Shown here: in pieces, positions 24,770-34,204 of the stretch
Layout of the letters: each line of letters opens with the position of its first letter
How positions within the stretch are numbered: position 1 is the stretch's first letter
Assembly: GCF_024266585.1 (NCBI RefSeq)
Contig: NZ_CP100647.1
Coordinates: forward strand, 4,569,001-4,633,000
Direction of reading: 5' to 3'
Length of the DNA stretch: 64,000 nt
DNA from: Xanthomonas sacchari
GTDB taxonomy: Bacteria; Pseudomonadota; Gammaproteobacteria; Xanthomonadales; Xanthomonadaceae
The notes under the pieces: generated by a model
Databases searched by the model: none
Seen by the model: the letters and a program-made list of their open reading frames with translations, nothing else
Told to the model about the DNA's origin: nothing
Position numbers and translations under genes: made by a program

Positions 24770-27643
24770 ATGCTCCGACCCTTGTCGCTGTTGATCTCCA
24801 GCATCCTCACCCTCGGCACCGGCGCCGCCCTGGTGGCCGCGCCGCCGGCCCTGGCCGCGGCCGCGCCGAGCCAGGCGACCGCGCCGGAGATCGCCTACAC
24901 CCGCTTCACCCTGCCCAACGGCCTGACCGTGGTGGTGCACGAGGACCACAAGGCGCCGGTGGTGGCGGTGAGCATCTGGTACCACATCGGCTCGGGCGAC
25001 GAGCCGGCCGGCAAGACCGGCTTCGCGCACCTGTTCGAGCACCTGATGTTCTCCGGCTCGGAGAACCACAAGGGCACCTACTTCCAGCCGTTCGAGAAGG
25101 TCGGCGCCACCGACATGAACGGCACCACCTGGTTCGACCGCACCAACTACTTCGAGACCGTGCCGACCACCGCGCTGGACACCGCGCTGTGGATGGAGTC
25201 CGACCGCATGGGCCACCTGCTCGGCGCGATCGGCCAGAAGGAACTGGACACCCAGCGCGGCGTGGTCCAGAACGAGAAGCGCCAGGGCCAGAACCGCCCC
25301 TACGGCCGCGTCGACGAAAACATCCTGGCCAACATCTTCCCGGCCAACCATCCCTACCAGCACGACACCATCGGCTCGATGGCCGACCTCGACGCGGCCT
25401 CGCTGGACGACGTCAAGCAGTGGTTCCACGACAACTACGGCGCCGCCAACACCACCCTGGTGCTGGCCGGCGACATCACCGTGGCGCAGGCCAAGGCCAA
25501 GGCCGAGCAGTACTTCGGCGACATCCCCGCCGGCCGCCCGGTGCCGCGCCAGCAGCCGTGGATCACCCCGCTGGCCAAGCAGACCCGCGGCGTGCAGCAC
25601 GACCACGTCGCGCAGCCGCGCATCTACCGCACCTGGGTCGCACCGCAGCTGGGCACCGACGACGCGGTGCTGCTGGACCTGGCCACCACCGTGCTCGGCG
25701 GCGGCAAGACCAGCCGCCTGTACCAGCGCCTGGTCTACCGCGACAAGCTGGCCGACGACGTCTCCGCCGGCCTGCAGCCCTTCGCCCTGGCCAGCCAGCT
25801 GCAGATCACCGCCGACGTGAAGGAAGGCGTGGATCCGGCCAAGGTCGAGGCCGCCATCGCCGACGAACTGCAGAAGTTCCTGGCCGAAGGCCCCACCGCC
25901 GACGAACTGCAGCGCGCGCAGATCGGCTACCGCGCCGGCTTCGTGCGCGGCCTGGAGAAGGTCGGCGGCTTCGGCGGCAAGGCCACCGTGCTGGCCGAGG
26001 GTCAGGTCTACCGCAACGATCCGGGCGCCTACAAGAAGGACCTGGAGCGCGCGCAGGACGCCACCGTCGCCAGCGTGCGCAAGGCCGCCGACACCTGGTT
26101 CGGCAAGGGCGACTACCTGCTGACCGTGCTGCCGGCGCCGGCGGGCTTCGACCCGGCAGCCGAGGACAAGGCGGTCAAGCCGCTGCCGGCGGCCCCGGGC
26201 AAGCCCGCGCCGAAGCTGCCGGCGAAGGGCAACTACAGCGTCGGCAAGACCCAGGTGGACCGCGCCGCCGGCGTGCCGGAGACCACCCAATTCCCGAGCC
26301 TGAGCTTCCCGCAGCTGCAGCGCGGCAAGCTGAAGAACGGCATCGAGGTGGTGCTGGCCGAACGCCACACCATCCCGGTCACGCAGATCCAGCTGCTGTT
26401 CGATGCCGGCTACGCGACCGACCGCGGCAGCAAGCTCGGCACCGCCAACTTCACCGCGGCGCTGATGAACGAAAGCACCCGCAACCTGGATTCGGTGGAC
26501 GTGGCGCAGCGCCGCCAGCGCCTGGGCGCGATGACCAGCGTGTCCTGCGAACTGGACAGCTGCGACGCCTCGCTCAATGCGCTCAACGACCAGCTGGCGC
26601 CGTCGCTGGCGCTGTTCGCCGACATCGTGCGCAACCCCGCGTTCAAGGCCGACGACATCGAGCGCATCCGCGGCCAGTGGCTGGCCTCGATCGCGCAGGA
26701 GAAGACCCAGCCGCAGGGCCTGGCGCTGCGCACCCTGCCGCCGCTGCTGTACGGCCCGACCCATCCCTACGGCGTGCCGCTCACCGGTACCGGCACCGAG
26801 GCGGCGATCAAGAGCCTGACCGCCAGCGACCTGAGCGCGTTCCAGAACAACTGGCTGCGTCCGGACAACGTGCGCATCCTGGTCGCCGGCGACACCACCC
26901 TGGCCAAGATCATCCCGCAGCTGGATGCCGCGTTCGGCGACTGGCAGGCCCCGGCCGGCAAGCGTCCGACCAAGACCCTGCCGCAGGTGGCCGCGCAGCC
27001 CAAGCCGCGCGTGTTCCTGATCAATCGCGACGACGCCCCGCAATCGCTGATCCTGGCCGGCCTGCTGGCCCCCTCGACCAAGGCGCCGAACAACCTGGCG
27101 ATCGGCGTGGCCAACGGCGCCTTCGGCGGCACCTTCACCTCGCGGCTGAACATGAACCTGCGCGAGGACAAGCGCTGGGCCTACGGCGCCAACAGCTTCA
27201 TGATCGACGCGATCGGCCAGCGCCCGTTCCTGTTCTTCGCTCCGGTGCAGACCGACAAGACCGCCGAATCGGCCGCCGAGATCCTCAAGGAAGCCAAGGC
27301 CGTGGTCGGCGACAAGCCGCTGACCGTCGACGAGATCGCCAAGATCAAGGAACAGCGCGTGCGCGCCCTGCCGGGCAGCTTCGAGACCACCGGTGCGGTG
27401 CTCGGCGCGATGGAAGGCATCGTCCAGTACGGCCGCCCGGACGACTACGTGCAGACGCTGAAGACGCGCCTGGAAGCGGTCGACCAGCCGGCGGCGGAAG
27501 CGGCGATCAAGGAGATCGTGGCGCCGCAGGCGATGACCTGGGTCATCGTCGGCGACCTCAAGCAGATCGAAGCGCCGGTGCGCGCGCTGAAGCTGGGCGA
27601 GGTGCAGGTGCTGGACAGCGACGGCCAGCCGATCAAGCGCTGA
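24770..27643 (+). CDS. Secreted M16-family zinc peptidase (pitrilysin/insulinase type)
   Basis: A 957-residue protein with a signal peptide (about residues 1-31) and two M16 halves. The first half has the inverted zinc motif HLFEH at 87-91 plus the downstream Glu in VVQNEKRQ, so it should be catalytic. The second half, from about residue 525 (RGKLKNGIEVVLAERH), lacks HxxEH and has only the fold and the M16 arginine/tyrosine substrate clamp region (RLNMNLREDKRWAYGANS). It should degrade peptides in the periplasm. The gene stands alone and is followed by a long GC hairpin. Confidence 0.93.
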   Translation: MLRPLSLLISSILTLGTGAALVAAPPALAAAAPSQATAPEIAYTRFTLPNGLTVVVHEDHKAPVVAVSIWYHIGSGDEPAGKTGFAHLFEHLMFSGSENHKGTYFQPFEKVGATDMNGTTWFDRTNYFETVPTTALDTALWMESDRMGHLLGAIGQKELDTQRGVVQNEKRQGQNRPYGRVDENILANIFPANHPYQHDTIGSMADLDAASLDDVKQWFHDNYGAANTTLVLAGDITVAQAKAKAEQYFGDIPAGRPVPRQQPWITPLAKQTRGVQHDHVAQPRIYRTWVAPQLGTDDAVLLDLATTVLGGGKTSRLYQRLVYRDKLADDVSAGLQPFALASQLQITADVKEGVDPAKVEAAIADELQKFLAEGPTADELQRAQIGYRAGFVRGLEKVGGFGGKATVLAEGQVYRNDPGAYKKDLERAQDATVASVRKAADTWFGKGDYLLTVLPAPAGFDPAAEDKAVKPLPAAPGKPAPKLPAKGNYSVGKTQVDRAAGVPETTQFPSLSFPQLQRGKLKNGIEVVLAERHTIPVTQIQLLFDAGYATDRGSKLGTANFTAALMNESTRNLDSVDVAQRRQRLGAMTSVSCELDSCDASLNALNDQLAPSLALFADIVRNPAFKADDIERIRGQWLASIAQEKTQPQGLALRTLPPLLYGPTHPYGVPLTGTGTEAAIKSLTASDLSAFQNNWLRPDNVRILVAGDTTLAKIIPQLDAAFGDWQAPAGKRPTKTLPQVAAQPKPRVFLINRDDAPQSLILAGLLAPSTKAPNNLAIGVANGAFGGTFTSRLNMNLREDKRWAYGANSFMIDAIGQRPFLFFAPVQTDKTAESAAEILKEAKAVVGDKPLTVDEIAKIKEQRVRALPGSFETTGAVLGAMEGIVQYGRPDDYVQTLKTRLEAVDQPAAEAAIKEIVAPQAMTWVIVGDLKQIEAPVRALKLGEVQVLDSDGQPIKR

Positions 27644-27656
27644 TCGGCCGACACCC

Positions 27657-27689
27657 GCGCCGCGCTGCGAGGCGATCGCAGCGCGGCGC
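27657..27689 (+). terminator. Hairpin after the M16 peptidase gene
   Basis: A perfect 14-bp stem (GCGCCGCGCTGCGA with its complement) and a 5-nt loop begin 14 nt past the stop. It lacks a T-run, so intrinsic termination is uncertain. Confidence 0.45.
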
Positions 27690-27817
27690 GGCGCGTGATG
27701 CGGCTCACCGCCCTTCGGCGTGCACCGCGTCACGCTTGCGCGCGTGTCCACGCGACATCGCCACGCCCTGCGGTATGGTGCTGCGCCTCGCGATCCGCGC
27801 CAGACCCGACGCCGCCC

Positions 27818-28735
27818 ATGACCGATGAAGCCCAGCGCCAGCGTGTCCTCGACAGCTACCGCATCGTCGACAGCCTGCCCGAGGCCGCCTACCAGGACAT
27901 CGTGCAGATCGCCGCCGCACTGTGCGACACGCCGATCGCCCTGCTGTCGCTGCTGGACCGCGACCGGCAGTGGTTCAAGGCCCGGCTGGGCCTGGAGCCG
28001 CCGCAGACCGCGCGCAGCCAGGCGGTGTGCGATCACGCCATCCGCCATCCCGACCGCATGCTCGAGGTCACCGACCTCGCCGACGACCCGCGCTTTTCCG
28101 ACATGCAGGTGGTGCGCGGCGATACCGGCGCGCGCTTCTATGCCGGCATGCCGCTGGTCACCGAGGACGGCGTCGCGCTGGGCACCGTGTGCGTACTGGA
28201 CACCGCGCCGCGCCAGCTCACCGACGCCCAGCGCGAGGGCCTGCGCGCGCTGGCGCGCACCGCCATGCGCCTGCTCGACGAACGCCGCCACGCCCTCCAA
28301 CGCGAGCGCGAGGCGATCCTGCAACCGCACGCCGCCGACGCCCACGGCGCCGGCGCCGACGGCCGTTACCGGGTGGTGATCCTGGAAGTGCAGGAACTGG
28401 CCGCGCTGGCCGAGCGGCAGAGCGAACGCCTGCTCGGCAGCAGCCTGCAGCAGCTCGACCGGACCCTGGCCAGCTATGTGCAGGATGGCGGCGCCGACAG
28501 CGTCGACCGCGCCACCGAGCATGCCGAGTTCATCGTCATGCTGCATGGCGCCGATGCCGAGCAGAAGCTGCGCGGCCTGCGCGAGATCGCCGCGCGGCAG
28601 CAGGCGCTCGGGCTGACCGTGCTGGTCGGCGACGCCCAGGCCGAACGGGCGGACGAGCCGATCGGGCAGGTGTTCCTGCGCGCCGAAGCCGCGCTCAGCG
28701 CCGAAAAGGACCGCCAGCGGTCGCAGGCGCCCTGA
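27818..28735 (+). CDS. GAF-domain protein with a degenerate GGDEF-like tail
   Basis: A 305-residue cytoplasmic protein. Residues about 20-170 form a GAF domain of the type often seen in diguanylate cyclases (LCDTPIALLSLLDRDRQWFKA, then DTGARFYAGMPL and LGTVCVLD). The remainder keeps the rough shape of a GGDEF domain: a strand VVILEVQEL, a spot reading EHAEFIVMLHG where GGDEF should be, and a final FLRAEAALSAEKDRQR resembling the family's last helix. The catalytic glycines are absent, so c-di-GMP synthesis is not expected; a sensing or binding role is inferred. Confidence 0.72.
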   Translation: MTDEAQRQRVLDSYRIVDSLPEAAYQDIVQIAAALCDTPIALLSLLDRDRQWFKARLGLEPPQTARSQAVCDHAIRHPDRMLEVTDLADDPRFSDMQVVRGDTGARFYAGMPLVTEDGVALGTVCVLDTAPRQLTDAQREGLRALARTAMRLLDERRHALQREREAILQPHAADAHGAGADGRYRVVILEVQELAALAERQSERLLGSSLQQLDRTLASYVQDGGADSVDRATEHAEFIVMLHGADAEQKLRGLREIAARQQALGLTVLVGDAQAERADEPIGQVFLRAEAALSAEKDRQRSQAP

Positions 28736-29053
28736 CCCGCGGGCGGACGCCGACCTGCGCGCGCGGCCGCTGGTGGCGCGCTGAACGACCCGCCGCCCCG
28801 ACCCGGGCGGGTGCTGTGCCGACCATCCGGGAGGCGAAACGCGCCCCCTGCCAGCCCCGCGCTGCAGCCCACGCCGCAGCCGCGGCCCCGTTCTTGCATG
28901 CTTCGGGGCGTTGCGGTCCTTCACCGGTGCGAGCCGGGCGGCGCGCGGCCGCCAGGACGGGATCGGCGGCGGCGCAGCCGGGTCCGGCCGCGCGCCCCCC
29001 CGCCCCCGCTTCGGTCGTTTACCATGCCGCACGCATCCTGCTCTGGACCCGAC
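28736..29053. other. Intergenic stretch without a gene
   Basis: About 320 nt of extremely GC-rich sequence between the GAF gene and trehalase. I see no ORF with a ribosome site, no repeat family member and no clear terminator. An alternative trehalase start at 29024 lies at its right end. Confidence 0.5.
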
Positions 29054-30748
29054 ATGAGCCATGCCGCTCCTCCCTGCTGCACCCCGCTGCTGAGCCTGTC
29101 GCTCGGCCTGTTGCTCGGCACCGCCGATACCGCCATGGCGGAGGCCGCGCCCGCGACGACGCTGACCGCGCCGGCACCGCCGCCGCAGACGCCCGACCTG
29201 GCCTACCCGGAACTGTTCCAGGCGGTGCAGCGGCAGGAACTGTTCGACGACCAGAAGCATTTCGTCGACGCGTTGCCGCTGCGCGACCCGGCGCTGATCA
29301 ACGCCGACTATCTGGCGCAGCGCCAGCAGCCCGGCTTCGACCTGCGCCGCTTCGTCGCCGCCAACTTCGAGGAATCCGGCCCGGTGCAGACCGAGGCGAT
29401 CCGCCAGGACACCGGCCTGCGCGAGCACATCGACGCGCTGTGGCCGCTGCTGGTGCGCCGCCAGGTCGACGTGCCGGCCTACAGCAGCCTGCTGTCGCTG
29501 CCGCACCCCTACGTGGTGCCGGGCGGGCGCTTCCGCGAGGTCTACTACTGGGATTCCTACTTCACCATGCTCGGCCTGGTGGAAAGCGGCGAGCACGAGC
29601 GCAGCCGGCAGATGCTGGACAACTTCGCCTACCTGATCGACAGCTACGGGCACATCCCCAACGGCAACCGCACCTACTACCTGAGCCGCTCGCAGCCGCC
29701 GTTCTTCTCGCACATGGTGCAGTTGCAGGCCAAGGTCGAGGGCGACGCCGCCTACGCGCGCTACCTGCCGCAGTTGCAGAAGGAATACGCGTACTGGATG
29801 GAAGGCGCGCAGACCCTGGCCCCGGGCAGTGCGCATGCGCATGTGGTGCGGCTGGCCGACGGCAGCCTGCTCAACCGTTACTGGGACGCCCGCGACACAC
29901 CGCGCCCGGAAGCCTGGCTGCACGACGTGCGCACCGCCGCCGAGGCCAAGGACCGCCCCGCCGCCGAGGTGTACCGCGATCTGCGCGCCGGCGCCGAGAG
30001 CGGCTGGGACTATTCCAGCCGCTGGCTCGGCGACCGCAAGACCCTGGCCAGCATCCGCACCACCGCCATCGTCCCGGTCGACCTGAACAGCCTGCTCTAC
30101 CACCTGGAGAGCACCCTGGCCCTGGCCTGCGCCAAGCACCCCGACGCGGCCGGCTGCGACACCGACTATGCCGCCCTGGCCAGCGCGCGCAAGGCGGCCA
30201 TCGACAAGCACCTGTGGAGCGACGCCGGCTACTACGCCGACTACGACTGGCAGCAGCGGCGGCTGCGCGAGCAGGTGACCGCGGCGGCGCTGTACCCGCT
30301 GTTCGTCGGCGCCGCCTCGCCGGCGCGGGCCAAGCGCAGCGCCGACACCGTGCAGGCGCAGTTGCTGCGCCCGGGCGGGGTGGCGACCACGCGCCTGCAT
30401 ACCGGCCAGCAGTGGGACGAGCCCAACGGCTGGGCACCGCTGCAATGGATCGCCGTGGACGGCCTGCGCCGCTACGGCCAGGACGCGCTGGCGCAGCGCA
30501 TCGGCAGCCGCTTCCTGGCGCGGGTGCAGGCGCTGTTCGCGCAGCAGCACAAGCTGGTGGAGAAGTACGCGGTGGACGCACAGGCCAAGGGCGGCGGCGG
30601 CGGCGAGTACGCGCTGCAGGACGGCTTCGGCTGGACCAACGGCGTGACCCTGTTGCTGATGGACCTGTACGCGGCGCCCGTCGCGGCGCCGGCTCCCTCG
30701 CATGCCCAGGTGCAGGCGGAACCGGAAGAGGAGGCGTTGGCGCTCTGA
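29054..30748 (+). CDS. treA: Periplasmic trehalase (GH37)
   Basis: A 564-residue enzyme that hydrolyses trehalose to two glucoses. Both GH37 signatures are present: PGGRFREVYYWDSY at 156-169 and QWDEPNGWAP near residue 454 (the usual Tyr is Glu here). The general acid Asp is in the SGWDYSSRW segment. A signal peptide (about residues 1-29) precedes it, placing the enzyme in the periplasm. The ATG at 29054 is preferred because it gives a compact signal peptide; an in-frame ATG at 29024 would add 10 residues. A C-terminal acidic tail follows the catalytic domain. Confidence 0.92.
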   Translation: MSHAAPPCCTPLLSLSLGLLLGTADTAMAEAAPATTLTAPAPPPQTPDLAYPELFQAVQRQELFDDQKHFVDALPLRDPALINADYLAQRQQPGFDLRRFVAANFEESGPVQTEAIRQDTGLREHIDALWPLLVRRQVDVPAYSSLLSLPHPYVVPGGRFREVYYWDSYFTMLGLVESGEHERSRQMLDNFAYLIDSYGHIPNGNRTYYLSRSQPPFFSHMVQLQAKVEGDAAYARYLPQLQKEYAYWMEGAQTLAPGSAHAHVVRLADGSLLNRYWDARDTPRPEAWLHDVRTAAEAKDRPAAEVYRDLRAGAESGWDYSSRWLGDRKTLASIRTTAIVPVDLNSLLYHLESTLALACAKHPDAAGCDTDYAALASARKAAIDKHLWSDAGYYADYDWQQRRLREQVTAAALYPLFVGAASPARAKRSADTVQAQLLRPGGVATTRLHTGQQWDEPNGWAPLQWIAVDGLRRYGQDALAQRIGSRFLARVQALFAQQHKLVEKYAVDAQAKGGGGGEYALQDGFGWTNGVTLLLMDLYAAPVAAPAPSHAQVQAEPEEEALAL

Positions 30749-30821
30749 GCCGCCGCCGGCGGCACCGCGGCCACGCCGCGGCCGCCTGCACACGCGTCAT
30801 GGCCAGCGGTAGGCGCCGCAG

Positions 30822-31595
30822 CTACTGCGCCGGCGTCTCCACGGCGATTCCCATCGCGGCGCGGTAGCGCTGGTACAGCGCCATCACCTTGTCGATGTAC
30901 TCGCGGGTCTCCGCGTACGGCGGCACGCCGCCGTAGCGCGCCACCGTGCCGATGCCGGCGTTGTAGGCCGCCGCGGCAAGCACCCGGTCGCCTGCGTAGC
31001 GGCGCAGCAGCGCGCGCATGTAGCGTGCGCCGCCGGCGATCGACTGGTCGGCCGCGAACGGATCGCGCACGCCGTATTCCTTGGCGACCTCCGGCAGCAG
31101 TTGCATCACCCCTTGCGCACCCTTGGGCGAGACCGCGGCGGCGTCGAAGCCGCTTTCGGCATGCGCGATCGCGCGCAGCCACGGCTCGTCCACCCCGGTG
31201 GCACGCGCCGCGGCGCGGAACTGCTTGGTGTGCGCCTGCAGTTGCGGCGCCCCGAGCTTGCCCAGGCCAGGGTGCGCGCTCTCGCCGGGCGGGGTCACGG
31301 CGGTGAAGCGCAGGTAGGGCCGCGAGCCCGGCAGGTTGCGCGTGGAGTAGACCAGTTGCCCGTCCTGCTCGCGCTCGTACAGGGTGCCGCTGAACACGCC
31401 CAGGTTGCCCCACAGATTGGGCGTGGCGATCGCCGCATCGTCCAGTTCCTTCGGCGTGCAGCGCGAGCCCGGCTCCGGCGCGGTGGCCAGGCTGACCGTG
31501 CCCTCGCGCACGCAGCGATACACGGTGCGCGCAGACGCGCCGGCGACCACACCGCAGCACAGCAGCAGGCACAGCGCGGCACGGGCAAGCGGCAT
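30822..31595 (-). CDS. Lytic transglycosylase (SLT domain)
   Basis: A 257-residue secreted protein: signal peptide (about residues 1-22), a short Cys-containing DUF4124-like segment (TVYRCVREGTVSLA to GSRCTP), then an SLT lysozyme-like domain with catalytic Glu147 in AHAESGF, GVMQLLP and AYNAG. Such enzymes cut peptidoglycan with 1,6-anhydro-MurNAc formation in the periplasm. The start is the ATG at 31595. The upstream region is filled with REP-like repeats. Confidence 0.9.
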   Translation of the reverse strand: MPLARAALCLLLCCGVVAGASARTVYRCVREGTVSLATAPEPGSRCTPKELDDAAIATPNLWGNLGVFSGTLYEREQDGQLVYSTRNLPGSRPYLRFTAVTPPGESAHPGLGKLGAPQLQAHTKQFRAAARATGVDEPWLRAIAHAESGFDAAAVSPKGAQGVMQLLPEVAKEYGVRDPFAADQSIAGGARYMRALLRRYAGDRVLAAAAYNAGIGTVARYGGVPPYAETREYIDKVMALYQRYRAAMGIAVETPAQ

Positions 31596-31695
31596 CGGCG
31601 ACACCAGCGGACGGGACGGGCGCGCATCATCGCGCAGCGCGCGTCGAGGCGAGTGACGAGCGGTGGTTCGGCACGCTTTCGGCACGCCCCGTGGC

Positions 31696-31985
31696 AGGAG
31701 CGGCTTCAGCCGCGACCCATGACCGAAACCGTGGGTGCCGCCAGACTTCACGCGTCGCGGCTGAAGCCGCTCCCACAAGGACTTTCGATGCGCTGGCTGG
31801 GCACTGTGGGAGGGACTTTAGTCCCGACTGCTTCCGAGAACGGATAGCCCGTCTCCTTCGTTCGGCGCGGCTGAAGCCGCTCCTACAGGACGCGTCCCGG
31901 CGTCATTAGAGGTGCCCTGATGCCGTTCCTGGAGGACTTGCGACGCGCCGGCCGGGTGCACTGTGGGAGGGACTTCAGTCCCGAC
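31696..31985. repeat. Cluster of REP-like palindromic repeats
   Basis: Five palindromic units sit in the 480-nt gap 31596-32075, which holds no gene. Three belong to the AGGAGCGGCTTCAGCCGCGA family (31696-31716, inverted 31754-31773, inverted about 31867-31893) and two to a GGGAGGGACTTCAGTCCCGAC family (31808-31828 and 31965-31985). Both families are widespread in xanthomonad intergenic DNA. The unit at 31867-31919 continues rightwards into a segment similar to the right flank of the IS110 element at 36073-36110. Confidence 0.85.
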
Positions 31986-32075
31986 TGCTGCCAAGGTCGA
32001 ATAGCCCACCTCCTCCGCGTTTCGCGGTTAAAGCGGCCACTACCATCGCGCGCCTCCTTCGACCGGCACGCTTAC

Positions 32076-33071
32076 CTACGGTGCGCAGGCCGCCAGCCTC
32101 TGATCGGCGTACCACAGCGCACGCCGCGCCAGGTCGTAGGCGCTGTCGGCCTCGCGCGGCAGCAGTTGCTGTGCGCGGATCGGGTCGGCGCCCTTGGCCA
32201 TCGCGGTTTCCACGTGCAACAGCGCGTCCAGGTGCTCCCGCACCGGCGCCAGCAGGCGCTCGCGCTGCGCCGCCGGGCAGGCGCCGCGGCGTTGCTCCAG
32301 CTCGGCCAGGCGCTGGCGGATGCGCCGGCTGGCTTCGCCGTCCAACCCCGGGGCCTTTTCGAACGCGATCGGCGCGGCCTTGTAGGCGTCGCCGGTGGCC
32401 TCGCTGCCGAGGTCGCTGGCGCGTTCGTGCAGCGCCGGGTTGAAACGCACGTCCGGCGGCGGTCGCGCCACGGCCGACTGATGCGTGTTCTTGGGCAACA
32501 GCTGCTTGATCGCCCCGTCGATCCCCTGCACGGCGACATCGCCGAGGGTGCCGTCGCTGGCCCAGTCCTTGTCGAAACGGGTCGACCGGTAGTCGATCGG
32601 GTTGGGCCGTTCGAGCAGGCGCTTGGACTTGGCGACGTCGCGCGGATTGAGCGTCCCTGGCGGCGTGCCCTGCGCCTGCGCGAACGGATCCACCGCCACC
32701 CCGTCCGGCAGGCGCGGATGGCCATCGCCGGTATAGAGCGTCGCCGCCATGCCCGTCGTGGCCGCGGCCGCGACGGGCGCGGTCGGCGTCGCCGAGGACG
32801 GCAGCGCGGCGGCGGCGGCGCGCGCTTGCCGCGCCGCGGCGGCCATGTGCGCGGCGGGCGAGTGCGCGCGCGCGGCCGCCTGCGGCGGGACCGGCGCACG
32901 GCGTGCCGGCTGTCGCGGCAGGAACACCAGGCGCAGCGCATCCTCGGCCGCCGCCCGCGGCGGCGCCGACGGCGCGCCCCACAGCAGGCGCCCCAGCAAG
33001 GCCAGGATCATCACGGTCGCCAGTGCCGCCCATAGCTGCAGCCAACGGTCTTGCGCGGGGCGGGCGGTCAC
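32076..33071 (-). CDS. Hypothetical protein with one N-terminal membrane helix
   Basis: A 331-residue protein with a GTG start at 33071. A membrane helix at residues about 12-31 (LWAALATVMILALLGRLLWG) anchors a periplasmic part: an Ala/Pro/Arg-rich linker (about 35-110), then a charged, soluble domain with many Arg, Asp and Glu (about 120-331). I do not recognise the family. The low-complexity linker and balanced C-terminal domain suggest a real inner-membrane protein. Confidence 0.7.
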   Translation of the reverse strand: MTARPAQDRWLQLWAALATVMILALLGRLLWGAPSAPPRAAAEDALRLVFLPRQPARRAPVPPQAAARAHSPAAHMAAAARQARAAAAALPSSATPTAPVAAAATTGMAATLYTGDGHPRLPDGVAVDPFAQAQGTPPGTLNPRDVAKSKRLLERPNPIDYRSTRFDKDWASDGTLGDVAVQGIDGAIKQLLPKNTHQSAVARPPPDVRFNPALHERASDLGSEATGDAYKAAPIAFEKAPGLDGEASRRIRQRLAELEQRRGACPAAQRERLLAPVREHLDALLHVETAMAKGADPIRAQQLLPREADSAYDLARRALWYADQRLAACAP

Positions 33072-33331
33072 GACGGTGGGGGATCCATGGGCAGGCGGCG
33101 GTGACGAGTGCGGGGAACGGACCGGTACAGCGTGCTGTGAGTTCCGTTACCGGCGCGTGCCGCCATCCGCCACACGGCGCCACCTGCGGCCGCGGCGTGC
33201 GTGCAAGGCCTTGTCGTGCCAGGGATTGCGCCCGCACATGCGGAAAACGGCTAAGGTGACGCGCCCCGCCGGCGCGACAGCCGGCGTACAGCCAGCGGGC
33301 ACCGATGCCCGCCCTGCCGCAGGAGAACCGC

Positions 33332-34117
33332 ATGACCCGACGCCTGGCCGCCGGCCTGCTCGGCGCCGCCCTGGCGCTGCCCGCGCACGCCGCGCCCTCG
33401 CACCTGGACAGCGTGCTGCAACGCGGCGCGCTGCGCGTGTGCACCACCGGCGACTACGCGCCCTACAGCCGGCTGCGCGCCGACGGCAGCTACGAAGGCA
33501 TCGACATCGCCCTGGCGCAATCGCTGGCCGACAGCCTGGAGGTGAAGCTGCAGTGGGTGCCCACGCGCTGGCCGACGCTGCTGCCGGACCTGCGCGCCGA
33601 CCGCTGCGACATCGCCGTCGGCGGCATCTCGGTGTCGCTGCCGCGGCAGCGCCAGGCCTGGTTCAGTGCGGTGCTGGAGGTCGACGGCAAGATTCCACTG
33701 GTGCGCTGCGCCGACCGCGCGCGCTACCGCGACATCGCCCGGATCGACCGCCCCGAGGTGCGGGTGATCGAACCGCGCGGCGGCACCAACGAGGCCTTCG
33801 CCCGACGCGAACTGCCGCATGCGCAGCTGATCCTGTCCGACGACAACCCGGCCATCTTCCGCGACCTGCGCGAGGGCCGCGCCGACGTCATGATCACCGA
33901 CGCCTCCGAAGCGCGCTTCCAGCAGCGCCAGGTGCCCGGCCTGTGCGCGGTGGCGCCAAAGCAACCGCTGCAGTACAGCGAAAAGGCGTTCCTGCTGCCG
34001 CGCGACGATGTGGCCTGGAAGGCCTACGTCGACCAATGGCTGCACCTGAGCAAGGCCAGCGGCGCCTATGCGCGGGTCGTGGCCGCGTGGCTGGGCGAGG
34101 CGGAACCGACGCCGTAG
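33332..34117 (+). CDS. pheC: Periplasmic cyclohexadienyl dehydratase-like / solute-binding protein
   Basis: A 261-residue secreted protein (signal peptide to about residue 20, PAHAAPS) of the SBP_bac_3 fold. It resembles the periplasmic cyclohexadienyl (arogenate/prephenate) dehydratase PheC: VCTTGDYAPYSRL near the start, YEGIDIALAQSLADSL, ADRCDIAVGGISV, VIEPRGGTNEAFA and the ADVMITDASEA segment are typical of PheC-type enzymes. If active, it would make phenylpyruvate or phenylalanine outside the cytoplasm. The start at 33332 follows AGGAGAACC. A plain amino-acid-binding role cannot be excluded. Confidence 0.75.
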   Translation: MTRRLAAGLLGAALALPAHAAPSHLDSVLQRGALRVCTTGDYAPYSRLRADGSYEGIDIALAQSLADSLEVKLQWVPTRWPTLLPDLRADRCDIAVGGISVSLPRQRQAWFSAVLEVDGKIPLVRCADRARYRDIARIDRPEVRVIEPRGGTNEAFARRELPHAQLILSDDNPAIFRDLREGRADVMITDASEARFQQRQVPGLCAVAPKQPLQYSEKAFLLPRDDVAWKAYVDQWLHLSKASGAYARVVAAWLGEAEPTP

Positions 34118-34204
34118 ACCTCCCGCCGGCCCACGCACAGCCGCTATGCTGCCGCAGCCGGCGGCGTTCGTCCCGGCACCTGGGGATATCGACAAGGAGA
34201 GAGC

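Noticed and set aside
24701-30793. A minus-strand open frame of about 2,030 codons spanning the M16, GAF and trehalase genes
   Set aside because: It is antisense to three well-supported genes and its product is repetitive Arg/Gly/Ala/Val-rich sequence with no domain; long antisense frames are common at this GC content.
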